NCBI RefSeq assembly: GCF_004331285.1
Contig: NZ_SJOH01000014.1
Location: 1-64,000, forward strand
Origin: Acinetobacter sp. ANC 3781
GTDB taxonomy: Bacteria; Pseudomonadota; Gammaproteobacteria; Pseudomonadales; Moraxellaceae
DNA: 64,000 nucleotides
Reading direction: 5' to 3'
Positions 10,065-19,618 of this stretch are shown one piece after another. A program made the translations under genes and the position numbers. Numbering within the stretch: position 1 is the stretch's first letter; each line of letters begins with the position of its first letter. Under the pieces are notes generated by a model. The model was not told the DNA's origin. It did not search any database and saw only the letters and a program-made list of their open reading frames with translations.

Positions 10065-10596
10065 ATTTTCCTCGAATATTAAAAAATTCGTATTGACCGT
10101 TATTAAAATTGGCTTTCAGACCTTGGCTTACAAATTCAGCTTGCGGAGATTGCACAATTACTTGTTTATTGGTTTCGATTTCACGAGTTTTAGGGTATCC
10201 AGTCAACTCTGTGGTTCGAAACTGCATTTTGCCCTGTTGCATCAACTTAACCGCCAACACATCTCCAGACAAAACCACGCGTTCATTATCATCATAACCA
10301 TTTGCGACTTTGGCATAAAAAGTGGCATCTACAGCACCATTTTTATACATAGACGCATTTAGATTGGTGAGTTTTGAGGTTTGTTTTTGCATGTCCTGTT
10401 CAAGACGATCGACCTGAGCACGAACATGCAAATTACCATTATCATCAGTTTGGGTAAGATTAATTTTTTCAGCGGAATAGGTCATACTCCTTGCTGAATC
10501 AACCTCAAGTTTATTGCCCTTACCGCTGTAATAGTAGTAACCACCACTTATAGCTGCAATGGCTATAGCAGTTACGTATAAAACTTTTGTATCCAT
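10048..10596 (-). CDS. lptC: LPS export system protein LptC
   Basis: A 182-residue bitopic inner-membrane protein that hands LPS from LptBFG to LptA. An N-terminal membrane helix (about 5-24) is followed by a beta-rich periplasmic domain with VDRLEQDMQKQTSKLTNL and LSGDVLAVKLMQQGKMQF as landmarks. Length fits the family. It lies 41 bp after kdsC and overlaps lptA. The assignment rests on size, topology and position more than on conserved motifs. Confidence 0.9.
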   Translation of the reverse strand: MDTKVLYVTAIAIAAISGGYYYYSGKGNKLEVDSARSMTYSAEKINLTQTDDNGNLHVRAQVDRLEQDMQKQTSKLTNLNASMYKNGAVDATFYAKVANGYDDNERVVLSGDVLAVKLMQQGKMQFRTTELTGYPKTREIETNKQVIVQSPQAEFVSQGLKANFNNGQYEFFNIRGKYEPES

Positions 10597-10637
10597 AAGT
10601 GTGGTACTTAACTCAAATGAAATGAATTATTTAACTA

Positions 10638-11177
10638 TTAATGTGGGATAGATGTATATTTTTCAAGAAGCGTTTCGTAAGCCCCTTTGGCCATCAAAAT
10701 CATATCGCAGATTTCACGTACCGCACCACGGCCACCCATTGCCTGAGTCACCAGGTCTGCACGACGACGGACTTCGACATGACCATTCGGCACAGTGACT
10801 TTCATACCTGCAATGGCAAATGCAGAAAGATCAGGCCAATCATCACCCATATATAAACAGTCTTCTGGAGCAACATTCAATTGTGCACATGCTTCACGCA
10901 ATGCAGTACCTTTATCTTCACGGCCTTGAAAAACCAGGTCTACACCTAAATCAGACATGCGCTTTTCAACAATATTGCTTTTACGTCCAGTAATAATAAT
11001 GACTTTGACACCTGCTTGCTGTACAAGTTTCATACCCAAGCCATCACGAATATCGAAAGATTTAATTTCATCCCCAGTATTGGTGAGTGTCACAAAGCCA
11101 TCACTTAAAATACCATCGACATCAAGAACTAAAGCTTCAATATGACGCGCCTGTTCCAATAAAATATAAGATGCCAT
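10638..11177 (-). CDS. kdsC: 3-deoxy-D-manno-octulosonate-8-phosphate phosphatase KdsC
   Basis: A 179-residue HAD-superfamily phosphatase that dephosphorylates KDO-8-P in KDO synthesis for the LPS inner core. The catalytic DxD appears in LVLDVDGILSDG near the N-terminus, the Thr motif in VIIITGRKS, and the metal-binding motif in YMGDDWPDLSAF. There is no cap domain, as expected for this tetrameric C0 family. It starts 3 bp after kdsD, which makes the preceding substrate. Confidence 0.95.
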   Translation of the reverse strand: MASYILLEQARHIEALVLDVDGILSDGFVTLTNTGDEIKSFDIRDGLGMKLVQQAGVKVIIITGRKSNIVEKRMSDLGVDLVFQGREDKGTALREACAQLNVAPEDCLYMGDDWPDLSAFAIAGMKVTVPNGHVEVRRRADLVTQAMGGRGAVREICDMILMAKGAYETLLEKYTSIPH

Positions 11178-11180
11178 TTG

Positions 11181-12173
11181 TTAATTTACCCCAGCTTGAA
11201 TCAAGTCATGCATGCTAATGACACCAATGACTTTATTTACATCATTTACAACAACAAATTGATTGATTTTCTTTTCGTTCATTCGCTCTAAAGCTTCAAC
11301 AGCGCGAGCGTCTTGCGAAATGGTTAAAGGATTTTTAATCATCACTTCCGACGCCGCCAAATTCACATCAAAACCTTGCTGCTTGTCAATTAGGCGACGT
11401 AAATCACCATCGGTAAAAATACCCAGTAGAACATCATTTTGATCTACAATTGTGGTTAAACCTAGGCGTTTGTTTGAAATTTCGTATAAAACCTGATTCA
11501 TTGGTGTATCTGGAGATACTTTCGGTAATTCTGCACCGGTATGCATCAAGTGTTTGACATGCAGCAACAGACGTTTACCCAATGCACCCGCCGGATGTGA
11601 CATCGCAAAATCATCTGCAGTAAAACCACGTGCATCAAGCAAAGCGACAGCCAGTGCATCACCCAAGGCTAGAGTGGCAGTAGTACTTGAAGTAGGTGCC
11701 AAACCCAGCGGACAAGCTTCCTGAATATTACCCAAGGTTAAAGCCACGTCTGCATTTTGCGGCATCGGTCCTTTGTCATCACCACTAATGGTAATTAACG
11801 GAATTTCCAAACGCTTAATTAATGGCATTAGCATCATAATTTCATCACTCTTGCCCGAGTTTGAAATTGCAATTAAAACATCACCCGGTACCAGCATACC
11901 TAAATCGCCATGCCCTGCTTCACCTGGATGCATAAAAAATGAGGGTGTACCGGTAGATGCAAAGGTGGCCGCCATTTTACGGCCAATATGACCAGATTTT
12001 CCCATACCGGTAATGACTAATCGCCCTCGACAATGCAAAATAATTTCGCATGCATGACTAAAACGGTCATCAATTTGCGTCGCCAATATTTCTAGCGCTT
12101 GTTCTTCTATACGCAAAGTTTCTAAGGCGACTTTTTGGAAATCTATTTGATTTGGCATATTTGGTGGGTTCAA
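11181..12173 (-). CDS. kdsD: D-arabinose-5-phosphate isomerase KdsD (KpsF/GutQ family)
   Basis: A 330-residue enzyme converting ribulose-5-phosphate to arabinose-5-phosphate, the first committed step toward KDO. An SIS domain covers about 40-180 (VITGMGKSGHIGRKMAATFAS, SNSGKSDEI). Two CBS domains follow (about 215-330). The first ATG gives MNPPNMPNQ; a second ATG five codons on is equally acceptable, so the N-terminus is uncertain by five residues. It is the first gene of the operon and is divergent from cysS. Confidence 0.93.
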   Translation of the reverse strand: MNPPNMPNQIDFQKVALETLRIEEQALEILATQIDDRFSHACEIILHCRGRLVITGMGKSGHIGRKMAATFASTGTPSFFMHPGEAGHGDLGMLVPGDVLIAISNSGKSDEIMMLMPLIKRLEIPLITISGDDKGPMPQNADVALTLGNIQEACPLGLAPTSSTTATLALGDALAVALLDARGFTADDFAMSHPAGALGKRLLLHVKHLMHTGAELPKVSPDTPMNQVLYEISNKRLGLTTIVDQNDVLLGIFTDGDLRRLIDKQQGFDVNLAASEVMIKNPLTISQDARAVEALERMNEKKINQFVVVNDVNKVIGVISMHDLIQAGVN

Positions 12174-12371
12174 AGTAGGTTTACCTTAACGCTGTAAAGC
12201 GTTGACTCTATTCAAGCAAAAATAATTTTCGCAATTTTATCATATCTATGCAAATCTCACGTTTCTAAATGTATAACTTTTCACACGTATATAAAAAAAG
12301 CGTATAAAACTTTATGAAAAAAAATGCTTAGGTTAAGATGAGCCATCTTATATTTAGCCTTTTGAAGACCT
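12174..12371. promoter_or_regulatory. Divergent kdsD / cysS promoter region
   Basis: A 198-bp AT-rich gap between divergently transcribed kdsD and cysS. An inverted repeat AAGATG-AGC-CATCTT lies at 12335-12349, just upstream of cysS, with a TATATT run after it. Whether this is an operator or chance is unknown. No intrinsic terminator is seen. Confidence 0.35.
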
Positions 12372-13793
12372 ATGCAACCTTTTGTTCTATATAACTCAGA
12401 GCAACGTAAAAAAGTAGAATTTGTTCCGCGTGTGGAGGGACATATCGATATGTATGTTTGCGGTATGACCGTATATGACTATTGTCATATTGGACATGCT
12501 CGAGTCATGGTTGCATTTGACTACATTATTCGCTTCTTGCGCAGTCAAGGCTGGAAGGTAAAATATGTTCGTAATATTACTGACATTGACGACAAAATTA
12601 TTAAACGTGCCAATGAAAATGGCGAAAGCATTACTGCATTAACAGATCGTTTTATTCAAGCGATGAATGAAGATGCTAAAAATTTGGGTTGCTTAGCCCC
12701 AGATGAAGCACCACGTGCGACTGACTATATTGATCAAATGCAAAACATGATTGGTAATTTAGTCAATAAAGGTACGGCTTATCCATCGAGTAATGGTGAT
12801 GTGTATTTCCAGGTTGAAAAATTTGCCAAATACGGTCGTCTTTCTGGTCGCAAACTCGAAGATATGCAAGCCGGAGCCTCTGAGCGGGTCGATGTCGAAG
12901 TTGAAAAGAAACATCCGTTTGACTTCGTGCTGTGGAAACATGCCAAAGAAAATGAACCATCTTGGGCTTCACCTTGGGGCAATGGTCGCCCAGGCTGGCA
13001 TATTGAATGTTCAGCCATGTCGACTTGCTGCCTAGGCAATCATTTTGATATTCATGGTGGCGGTTCGGATTTGACCTTCCCGCATCATGAAAATGAAATT
13101 GCACAAAGTGAAGCATCAACGGGTGAGCAGTATGTAAACTACTGGATGCACGTCGGTTTCATTAATGTTGATGGCGAAAAAATGTCTAAATCTTTAGGCA
13201 ACTTCTTCACTATCCGTGATGTGATGGATAAATTTCATCCTGAAGTGATCCGTTACTTTATTGTGTCTTCACACTACCGTAGTCCAGTGAATTTCTCGGA
13301 TACTGCCCTGAAAGAAGCAAAAAATACCCTTTCTCGTTTCTACCATTCATTCAAAGCTTATCAAGCAGTGTATGGTGACAAACAGGTGGAAAATTTAGAT
13401 GAAACTTTAGTTGAACGTTTTAATACAGCAATGCGTGATGACTTCAATACCTCTGAAGCGATTGCAGTACTCTTTGAGATCAACAAAGAATTAAATCGTG
13501 CGGTAAAAGATGAAAACCAAGAACAGGCAACGCTTTACTATTCAACTTTACGCCACCTCACCAATATTCTTGGATTAGTTCAACATAATGTGAATGATTT
13601 CTTAAAGTCCGATATTGGTCAGGAAACTTTAGATTTAACTGCAGAACAAATTGAAGATTTAATTAAACAACGTGTTGAGGCCAAAAAAGCCAAAGAATTT
13701 GCCAAAGCCGATGAAATTCGCCAGTCTTTACTCGATCAAGGTGTAGTTTTGGAAGATACACGTCAAGGTACAATCTGGCGTCGTGCTGATTAA
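12372..13793 (+). CDS. cysS: Cysteinyl-tRNA synthetase
   Basis: A 473-residue class I aminoacyl-tRNA synthetase charging tRNA-Cys. The zinc ligand Cys30 lies in YVCGMTVYD, the HIGH motif is at 39-42, and the KMSKS motif appears in [13 protein letters not shown]. Other zinc-site elements are ECSAMS and [16 protein letters not shown]-terminal DALR-type helical domain completes the expected length. It is monocistronic apart from the following tRNA gene, which has its own promoter. Confidence 0.97.
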   Translation: MQPFVLYNSEQRKKVEFVPRVEGHIDMYVCGMTVYDYCHIGHARVMVAFDYIIRFLRSQGWKVKYVRNITDIDDKIIKRANENGESITALTDRFIQAMNEDAKNLGCLAPDEAPRATDYIDQMQNMIGNLVNKGTAYPSSNGDVYFQVEKFAKYGRLSGRKLEDMQAGASERVDVEVEKKHPFDFVLWKHAKENEPSWASPWGNGRPGWHIECSAMSTCCLGNHFDIHGGGSDLTFPHHENEIAQSEASTGEQYVNYWMHVGFINVDGEKMSKSLGNFFTIRDVMDKFHPEVIRYFIVSSHYRSPVNFSDTALKEAKNTLSRFYHSFKAYQAVYGDKQVENLDETLVERFNTAMRDDFNTSEAIAVLFEINKELNRAVKDENQEQATLYYSTLRHLTNILGLVQHNVNDFLKSDIGQETLDLTAEQIEDLIKQRVEAKKAKEFAKADEIRQSLLDQGVVLEDTRQGTIWRRAD

Positions 13794-13817
13794 TTAAACA
13801 TTTGGAAGCATAAAGAG

Positions 13818-13845
13818 TTGACAGTTTCGTTAAATTCTCTATAAT
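13818..13845 (+). promoter_or_regulatory. Sigma-70 promoter of tRNA-Gly
   Basis: Consensus -35 TTGACA at 13818-13823 and consensus -10 TATAAT at 13840-13845 with a 16-bp spacer, ending 11 bp before the tRNA. Both hexamers match the consensus perfectly. Confidence 0.9.
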
Positions 13846-13856
13846 TCACAACCATT

Positions 13857-13932
13857 GCGGGAATAGCTCAGTTGGTAGAGCATAACCTTGCCAAGGTTGG
13901 GGTCGGGAGTTCGAGTCTCCTTTCCCGCTCCA
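13857..13932 (+). tRNA. tRNA-Gly(GCC)
   Basis: A 76-base tRNA including an encoded CCA. The acceptor stem GCGGGAA pairs with TTCCCGC, the D arm begins AGCTCAGTTGG, and the anticodon loop TTGCCAA has the GCC anticodon at 13890-13892. The T arm contains GTTCGAGTC. It reads glycine GGC/GGT codons. Confidence 0.97.
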
Positions 13933-13939
13933 GAATACG

Positions 13940-13974
13940 AAAAAGCCCTGATCATTGATCAGGGCTTTTTTTTT
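13940..13974 (+). terminator. Terminator after tRNA-Gly
   Basis: The inverted repeat AAGCCCTGATC / GATCAGGGCTT with a four-base loop is followed by a run of about nine T, just after the tRNA. Confidence 0.92.
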
Positions 13975-14099
13975 ATATCGTTATTTTTATAGTTTTAATC
14001 TCAATCCTTTATCCCTGCTTTAACTCAAGGCACGCATACGACCAAAACAGGCATTCTATTTTTGCACTCCCCTTCACCAGAATGCATTTACATTCAATA

Positions 14100-14369
14100 A
14101 AATATTAATGATCTTAAGTTAATGGCATCCCAGCCGAAACACCACAAATACTGCAAAATAAGCTGAACATAAATTTAGATCATTACTCATGACGGTCTTA
14201 AAATTGAATACAAAGCAAATTGCGTCGGTGAAATTCCAATAAACTGCGTCAACTGATTTAAATAAATATTAAATGGGGTAATGGTCAGTGTAATGGTTGT
14301 ACCAGATACCGCCATTCACACCAAAAAAATCTACCAAGCATAGAAAAACTTGTTCAAGTCCTTCAGTAC
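14100..14369 (-). pseudogene. Decayed MFS transporter fragment
   Basis: On the minus strand a frame beginning near 14369 reads LKDLNKFFYAW, a stop, IFLV, a stop, then an open stretch including SGTTITLTITPFNIYLNQL and ending with TGA at 14188. A further short stretch in another frame (CGVSAGMPLT, about 14110-14150) extends the similarity. The look is that of the first two helices of a major facilitator transporter, interrupted by TAG and TGA and with the rest missing. It sits beside the aromatic-catabolism regulator and may be the remains of an aromatic-acid transporter. The rest of the 13975-14446 gap shows nothing else. Confidence 0.5.
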
Positions 14370-14446
14370 TCCCCCCTGTTTCCTTACAGTCAATTACCTG
14401 AACAGTCAATCACCTGACCCAAGGAAAAAGTACAGATCACCTAGCT

Positions 14447-15226
14447 TTAGTCTTGAGTAATGTAACGAGTTAAAGCTGCTGCTGTTTCCTTCAATGCTTT
14501 AACTCTTTCGTGCTCAAAATCAATAGGAAGATGTAAGTCGCTTGCTAACGCTGCAATACAAAACTCAATCTCGCCATGGCTATTAAAAATTGGTACGCAG
14601 ATCGCATTTACACCCACTAGCATATCACCTGAAACTGTCGCAGCACCTTGCTCGATGATGCTTCGTTTCAATTCCAGAAACTCTTCCCAATTGGCAGGAT
14701 AAACCTGTTGACTGAGTGCCTGTTTCTGTTGCCATTCATTTTCCATCAATGGTCGAACAATATCTTCCGCCATGAATGCAGCATAGGTACGACCGGTTGC
14801 TGAGTTCAGTAACGGCATAATTGAACCAACTCGGGTAATGACCGAAACCTGTTGATTCGGTTCAATCCATTGCACGATCAATGGTCCCTGAGAGGTCCAT
14901 TTACTGATCTGTAAACCGCAATCAATCTTGCGGTGCAAATCGTAAATCATCGGTTGAGCCGCCTGAATCGTATCGGTCCTTTGAATACAACTTAAACCTA
15001 AACGCCACGCCTGTTCCCCGAGTGCATATCTTCCATCACCCAGTTGTCTGGCGTAATTCATTCGAACTAGACTCACGACATAACGATGAACTTTCGCAGG
15101 ATGCATCGACAAATTTTCAGCAAGTTCTTTCAGCATCATGGGGGTTCGATGGGCAATCAGCGCATCAAGTACCGTCAACCCTACTTCTAAAGATTGAACC
15201 CCAGCTTGTGTTTTTTCTTCTGACAT
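14447..15226 (-). CDS. IclR-family transcriptional regulator
   Basis: A 259-residue regulator. A winged helix-turn-helix domain (about 8-70, LKELAENLSMHPAKVHRYVVSL) precedes an IclR effector-binding domain (about 85-255, with LLNSATGRTYAAFM and VGVNAICVPIF). It is divergent from fahA, so it is the obvious candidate regulator of the fahA-maiA-VOC-CoA transferase operon, with an aromatic intermediate such as homogentisate as possible effector. That role is inferred from position. Confidence 0.9.
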   Translation of the reverse strand: MSEEKTQAGVQSLEVGLTVLDALIAHRTPMMLKELAENLSMHPAKVHRYVVSLVRMNYARQLGDGRYALGEQAWRLGLSCIQRTDTIQAAQPMIYDLHRKIDCGLQISKWTSQGPLIVQWIEPNQQVSVITRVGSIMPLLNSATGRTYAAFMAEDIVRPLMENEWQQKQALSQQVYPANWEEFLELKRSIIEQGAATVSGDMLVGVNAICVPIFNSHGEIEFCIAALASDLHLPIDFEHERVKALKETAAALTRYITQD

Positions 15227-15611
15227 TGGTTTTCAAACTCTTAACTGCAATGACCAGCATTCTACTCGAAGCTAGTCAATTTCAAAGCATTACACAAGAA
15301 AAAATGGCTTTTCGACTGAGGCTACCCTTTTCCCCTGATGATCTAAAACTTAATCTAAGTTACGTTATTCATAATTAAATTATATATTGCGTAATTTTAT
15401 AAAATAAGTATTATAAAAGGAATAGCAAAAATCAAGACAGCTTAGCAATACGTTATATAAGTTTTTTAATTTCATTAATCATTTGTTTTTTAAATGAAAA
15501 ATAAAATTAAAACATTTAAAACCCAAGTCTGGGTTAGGTAGATAATTTTTAAAACTCGATGAGTAAAGCAATATCCGGACATTACTCCCTTTCAATACAA
15601 GGAACGTTTAC
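15227..15611. promoter_or_regulatory. Divergent IclR / fahA control region
   Basis: A 385-bp non-coding gap between divergent genes. It contains the inverted repeat TTTTATAA-N8-TTATAAAA at 15395-15418, a candidate operator for the adjacent IclR protein. The remainder is AT-rich. The fahA Shine-Dalgarno AAGGA lies at 15599-15603. No protein-coding signal is visible in the half nearer fahA. Confidence 0.4.
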
Positions 15612-16928
15612 ATGACAGGTCAATTAAAATCATTTATTGAGGTCGCACAGGATTCGGATTTCCCCATCCAGAACTTACCTTTTGGTGTATTTAGTGAATC
15701 AGCTGAAGGCGAACGTCGTGTGGGTGTCGCATTAGGCGAGTGGGTGGTCGATCTTGCTGCGCTTGAGGCGAATGGCTTCTTGAAAATCAATCCAGGCGAA
15801 ACTTATTTCAATCAATCGACATTGAACAAGTTCATTGAATCTGGCAAAGAAAATTGGTCTAAGGTTCGTGCAGAACTTCAAGATATTTTATCTGCAGACA
15901 ATGCCGCCCTTCGTGATAATCAAGCATTACGTAAGCAAGCTTTCTTTAAACAAACTGATGTAACGCTGCATTTACCAGTCCATGTTCCAGGCTATACCGA
16001 TTTCTATTCATCGAAAGAACACGCCACCAACGTCGGTTGCATGTTCCGTGATCCTAAAAATGCACTTTTACCCAACTGGTCAGAACTTCCGGTCGGTTAT
16101 AACGGTCGTGCCAGCTCTGTGATCGTGAGTGGTACAAATGTAGTGCGTCCATCCGGTCAGATCAAACTTCTCAATAGTGATCGCCCAGTATTCTCGGCTT
16201 GTCGCAAACTCGATTTCGAACTTGAAACCGGTTTCATTGTGGGTAAGCCCAATAAACTCGGTGAACCCATCTCCATTGAAAATGCCTGGGATCATATTTT
16301 TGGCATGGTGTTATTTAATGACTGGTCGGCACGCGATTTACAACAATGGGAATACGTACCTTTAGGCCCATTCAATGCAAAAACTTTTGCATCTTCAATT
16401 TCGCCATGGATTGTGACCATGGAAGCACTTGAGCCATTTAAAACCAGCTCACCTGTCCAGGAACCAAAGCCTCTCGCCTACTTGTGTGAAGATCATTTAA
16501 ACAACAGTTATGACATTAACCTATCTGTAGAAATTCAGGCTGAAGGTAGCGAAAAAGCTGACGTGATCAGCCAAACCAATTTCAAATATATGTACTGGTC
16601 GATGTCTCAACAGTTAACCCATCACACCATTGCTGGCTGTAATGTCCAAGTCGGTGACTTGATGGGTTCAGGTACGATTTCTGGTCCTACACCTGACTCT
16701 TATGGCTCTTTACTGGAAATTACCTGGAATGCGACTAAGCCACTGACCCTTTCCAATGGCGAACAGCGCAGTTTTATACAAGATGGCGACACACTGACCA
16801 TGAAAGGCTACTGTAAAAAAGATGGCTTACGCATCGGTTTCGGTGAAGTGTCTGGCACCGTGCTGCCTGCGGTTGAATTTGACTTCGCTGCCGATACTGC
16901 CGAGGAGCAACTCAGTGAAACTGTATAG
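15612..16928 (+). CDS. fahA: Fumarylacetoacetase
   Basis: A 438-residue hydrolase splitting fumarylacetoacetate to fumarate and acetoacetate, the last step of tyrosine/homogentisate breakdown. The N-terminal SH3-like domain (QNLPFGVFS) and the C-terminal FAH fold are both present. Motifs include YTDFYSSKEHATNVGCMFR, LDFELETGFIVG and LFNDWSARDLQQWEY, with metal-binding Asp/Glu residues. It opens the operon and overlaps maiA by 14 bp. Confidence 0.95.
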   Translation: MTGQLKSFIEVAQDSDFPIQNLPFGVFSESAEGERRVGVALGEWVVDLAALEANGFLKINPGETYFNQSTLNKFIESGKENWSKVRAELQDILSADNAALRDNQALRKQAFFKQTDVTLHLPVHVPGYTDFYSSKEHATNVGCMFRDPKNALLPNWSELPVGYNGRASSVIVSGTNVVRPSGQIKLLNSDRPVFSACRKLDFELETGFIVGKPNKLGEPISIENAWDHIFGMVLFNDWSARDLQQWEYVPLGPFNAKTFASSISPWIVTMEALEPFKTSSPVQEPKPLAYLCEDHLNNSYDINLSVEIQAEGSEKADVISQTNFKYMYWSMSQQLTHHTIAGCNVQVGDLMGSGTISGPTPDSYGSLLEITWNATKPLTLSNGEQRSFIQDGDTLTMKGYCKKDGLRIGFGEVSGTVLPAVEFDFAADTAEEQLSETV

Positions 16929-17565
16929 CTACTTTCGAAGTTCTGCGGCATACCGTGTACGGATTGCCTTGAACTTAAAAAGTCTGGAAGCTGAAGTTTT
17001 CCCTGTGCATTTGCTTAAAAATGGCGGTGAGCAGCACAGCGCTGAATACCGTCAGATTAATCCGAGTGAACTTGTACCTGCTTGGGTTGAGGATGCACAT
17101 GAAGGTGGCTTCATCCTGACCCAATCTTTAAGCATTTTGGAATATCTAGAAGAACAGCATCCAGAAACAGCCTTATTGCCGCAGGACATTGAACAACGTG
17201 CCTTGATCCGCGCCTTTAGCCAAAGCATTGCCTGTGATATTCATCCACTCAACAACTTACGGGTTTTGCAATATTTATCTCACATTTTAACAGTGTCGGA
17301 TGAACAGAAATCTGCTTGGTACAAGCATTGGGTTGAAACCGGTTTTGCCGGATTAGAAACCCAGCTTAAAAATTCAAATGGCAAATTCTGCTTTGGCGAA
17401 ACAGTCACCTTCGCAGATTGCTGCTTGGTACCACAAGTGTATAACGCATTACGTTTCAATATTGATTTAGCAGCCTACCCTAAAATTGCTGCGATTTACC
17501 AGCACTGTAATACGCTCTCTGCATTCCAGAACGCTGCGCCTGAAGCGCAAGTTGATGCAGCTTAA
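16915..17565 (+). CDS. maiA: Maleylacetoacetate isomerase (zeta-class GST)
   Basis: A 216-residue glutathione-dependent isomerase turning maleylacetoacetate into fumarylacetoacetate, the substrate of the preceding FahA. The zeta signature appears as FRSSAAYRVRIALNL at the N-terminus, and the C-terminal helical GST domain follows. I choose the GTG at 16915 because GAGGAG lies seven bases upstream at 16902-16907 and the protein then begins VKLYSYFRSS as in the family. A longer frame open from 16822 lies inside fahA and is not supported. Confidence 0.93.
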   Translation: MKLYSYFRSSAAYRVRIALNLKSLEAEVFPVHLLKNGGEQHSAEYRQINPSELVPAWVEDAHEGGFILTQSLSILEYLEEQHPETALLPQDIEQRALIRAFSQSIACDIHPLNNLRVLQYLSHILTVSDEQKSAWYKHWVETGFAGLETQLKNSNGKFCFGETVTFADCCLVPQVYNALRFNIDLAAYPKIAAIYQHCNTLSAFQNAAPEAQVDAA

Positions 17566-17586
17566 ATTTTAAATAAGGATATTTAT

Positions 17587-18162
17587 ATGGCGATTCAAAT
17601 CGAAAAAATTCACCACGTGGCTTACCGCTGTAAAGATGCCAAAGAAACCGTGGAATGGTACAAAAAGAACCTCAATATGGACTTCATTTTAGCCTTTGCT
17701 GAAGACTATGTCCCTTCAACCAAAGCCTTTGACCCCTACATGCATTTATTTTTAGATGCCGGTAATGGCAACGTTTTGGCCTTCTTTGAATTGCCGACCC
17801 AACCGGAAATGGGCCGTGATGAAAACACGCCAAAATGGGTACAGCACATTGCATTAAAAGTAAAAGACCGTGCAGCACTGCTTGAGGCAAAAGAACATCT
17901 AGAAGCCAATGGCAACAATGTATTGGGCATCACCAATCACGGTATTTTCCATTCAATCTACTTCTTCGATCCAAATGGTCACCGTCTGGAGTTGGCGTAT
18001 GACGATGAAAAAGCACCGGCAAAAATCGCCATGATCACGGAAGAAATGAAATATGACATGCTGGAACAGTGGAGCCGAAATAAACGTGCACCCCATCACA
18101 CCCATTTCTTGCATGCAGATGAACTGGACGAAGCCACTGCTCTTGCAAAAGTGGATGCCTAA
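17587..18162 (+). CDS. VOC-family (glyoxalase/dioxygenase fold) protein in the tyrosine operon
   Basis: A 191-residue single-module vicinal-oxygen-chelate protein. Possible metal ligands are His in KIHHVAYRC, His in VQHIALKV and Glu in HRLELAYDDE. It is too short for 4-hydroxyphenylpyruvate dioxygenase, which has two modules and is about 350 residues, and it is unlike homogentisate dioxygenase. Position between maiA and the CoA transferase suggests a role with an aromatic or acyl intermediate. The precise reaction is unknown. AAGGAT lies just before the ATG. Confidence 0.8.
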   Translation: MAIQIEKIHHVAYRCKDAKETVEWYKKNLNMDFILAFAEDYVPSTKAFDPYMHLFLDAGNGNVLAFFELPTQPEMGRDENTPKWVQHIALKVKDRAALLEAKEHLEANGNNVLGITNHGIFHSIYFFDPNGHRLELAYDDEKAPAKIAMITEEMKYDMLEQWSRNKRAPHHTHFLHADELDEATALAKVDA

Positions 18163-18164
18163 TC

Positions 18165-18199
18165 ATTGATCTAAAAAACTAGGCGATTGATCTAAAAAA
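18165..18199 (+). repeat. 14-bp direct repeat before scoA
   Basis: ATTGATCTAAAAAA occurs at 18165-18178 and again at 18186-18199, with a period of 21 bp, in the short gap between the VOC gene and the CoA transferase. Two helical turns of spacing would suit a regulator or reflect local slippage. Confidence 0.8.
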
Positions 18200-18218
18200 T
18201 CAGGGGGAAGATTGAGTC

Positions 18219-18920
18219 ATGAATAAAGTCGTTGCCAGTGCACAAGAAGCATTAGCCGGTATTGTCGCAGATCACCAAACTTTAGCCGTGGGCGGTTTTG
18301 GGTTATGCGGTATTCCTGAAGCATTGATTGATGCATTAAAACAAACCGGAGTGAAAGGTTTAACCTGTATTTCCAACAATGCTGGCGTGGATGATTTTGG
18401 TTTGGGCAAATTATTGCAAACCAAACAAATCAAAAAAATGATTTCATCCTATGTCGGTGAAAACAAGGAATTTGAACGTCAATATTTAAATGGTGAACTT
18501 GAAGTCGAACTCACTCCCCAAGGTACCCTGGCTGAAAAATTACGTTCTGGCGGTGCAGGCATTCCCGCATTCTTCACTCAAACTGGTGTTGGTACATCAA
18601 TTGCTGAAGGTAAAGAAAGTCGTTTTTTTAATGGCAAAGAATACATCTTGGAAAACACCCTGACTGCTGACGTGGCTTTGGTGAAAGCCTATAAAGCAGA
18701 CAAGGCCGGCAATTTGGTATTCCGTAAAACTGCACGCAACTTCAATCCTGAATGTGCTGTTGCAGGTAAGTTCACTGTGGTTGAGGTTGAACAGCTGGTT
18801 GAAATTGGCGAGATCGATCCTGATGATATCCATCTGCCAGGTATTTACGTCAACCGTATCGTCGTCAATGCAACGCCTGAAAAGCGCATTGAACAAATGG
18901 CTTTAAAAGTGGAGGCTTAA
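18219..18920 (+). CDS. scoA: 3-oxoacid CoA-transferase subunit A
   Basis: A 233-residue alpha subunit of a succinyl-CoA:acetoacetate-type CoA transferase. The glycine-rich motif [16 protein letters not shown] is near the N-terminus, and [17 protein letters not shown] follows. With subunit B, 3 bp downstream, it would activate the acetoacetate released by FahA to acetoacetyl-CoA. AGGGGGAAG precedes the ATG. The donor CoA ester (succinyl versus acetyl) cannot be read from the sequence. Confidence 0.92.
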   Translation: MNKVVASAQEALAGIVADHQTLAVGGFGLCGIPEALIDALKQTGVKGLTCISNNAGVDDFGLGKLLQTKQIKKMISSYVGENKEFERQYLNGELEVELTPQGTLAEKLRSGGAGIPAFFTQTGVGTSIAEGKESRFFNGKEYILENTLTADVALVKAYKADKAGNLVFRKTARNFNPECAVAGKFTVVEVEQLVEIGEIDPDDIHLPGIYVNRIVVNATPEKRIEQMALKVEA

Positions 18921-18923
18921 ATC

Positions 18924-19571
18924 ATGGCTTGGACACGCAATGAAATGGCACAGCGCGCTGCGCTTGAGCTTGAAGATGGCTTCTACGTAAATTTAGGGAT
19001 TGGCTTGCCGACTCTGGTTGCCAACTATATTCCTGAAGGCATCAATGTCTGGTTACAGTCAGAAAATGGCTTATTGGGCATTGATGAATTTCCCACAGCG
19101 GAAACAGTCGATGCCGACCTGATTAATGCCGGTAAACAAACGGTAACGGCTCGCCCCGGCGCAGCATTTTTTTCGAGTTCAGAATCCTTTGCCATGATCC
19201 GGGGCGGTCATGTCAATATCGCGATTTTAGGCGCGATGGAAGTATCAGAAACGGGTGATCTGGCCAACTGGATGATTCCGGGTAAAAAAGTCAAAGGTAT
19301 GGGCGGTGCCATGGATCTGGTTGCTGGGGTACAAAAAGTAGTGGTGCTGATGGAACAGAATGCCAAAGACGGCAGCCCGAAAATCGTCAATCAGTGTACC
19401 CTGCCTTTAACCGGAAAAGGTGTGGTCAACCGGGTGATTAGCGATTTAGGCGTGATGGATATTACGGCTGATGGCATCAAACTGATTGAACTGGCAACAG
19501 ATGTCACGCTTGAACAGATTCAGGCAGCCACAGGTGTGGAACTGATCACCACTGAATTAAATGCAGCTTAA
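18924..19571 (+). CDS. scoB: 3-oxoacid CoA-transferase subunit B
   Basis: A 215-residue beta subunit. The catalytic Glu is in [15 protein letters not shown], and [19 protein letters not shown] is the family landmark. It closes the catabolic operon, and a hairpin terminator follows at 19598-19618. With subunit A it links tyrosine breakdown to central acetyl-CoA metabolism. Confidence 0.93.
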   Translation: MAWTRNEMAQRAALELEDGFYVNLGIGLPTLVANYIPEGINVWLQSENGLLGIDEFPTAETVDADLINAGKQTVTARPGAAFFSSSESFAMIRGGHVNIAILGAMEVSETGDLANWMIPGKKVKGMGGAMDLVAGVQKVVVLMEQNAKDGSPKIVNQCTLPLTGKGVVNRVISDLGVMDITADGIKLIELATDVTLEQIQAATGVELITTELNAA

Positions 19572-19597
19572 TATTTAAAAATAGTCAGGTGAAAATT

Positions 19598-19618
19598 AGA
19601 GCAGCTTCGGCTGCTTTT
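19598..19618 (+). terminator. Terminator of the fahA-scoB operon
   Basis: AGCAGC-TTCG-GCTGCT at 19600-19615 followed by TTT, with the stable TTCG tetraloop. The T run is short. Confidence 0.7.

Noticed and set aside
16822..16914. Longer start of maiA
   Set aside because: The extra 31 residues lie inside fahA and lack a ribosome site; GTG at 16915 has a strong one.
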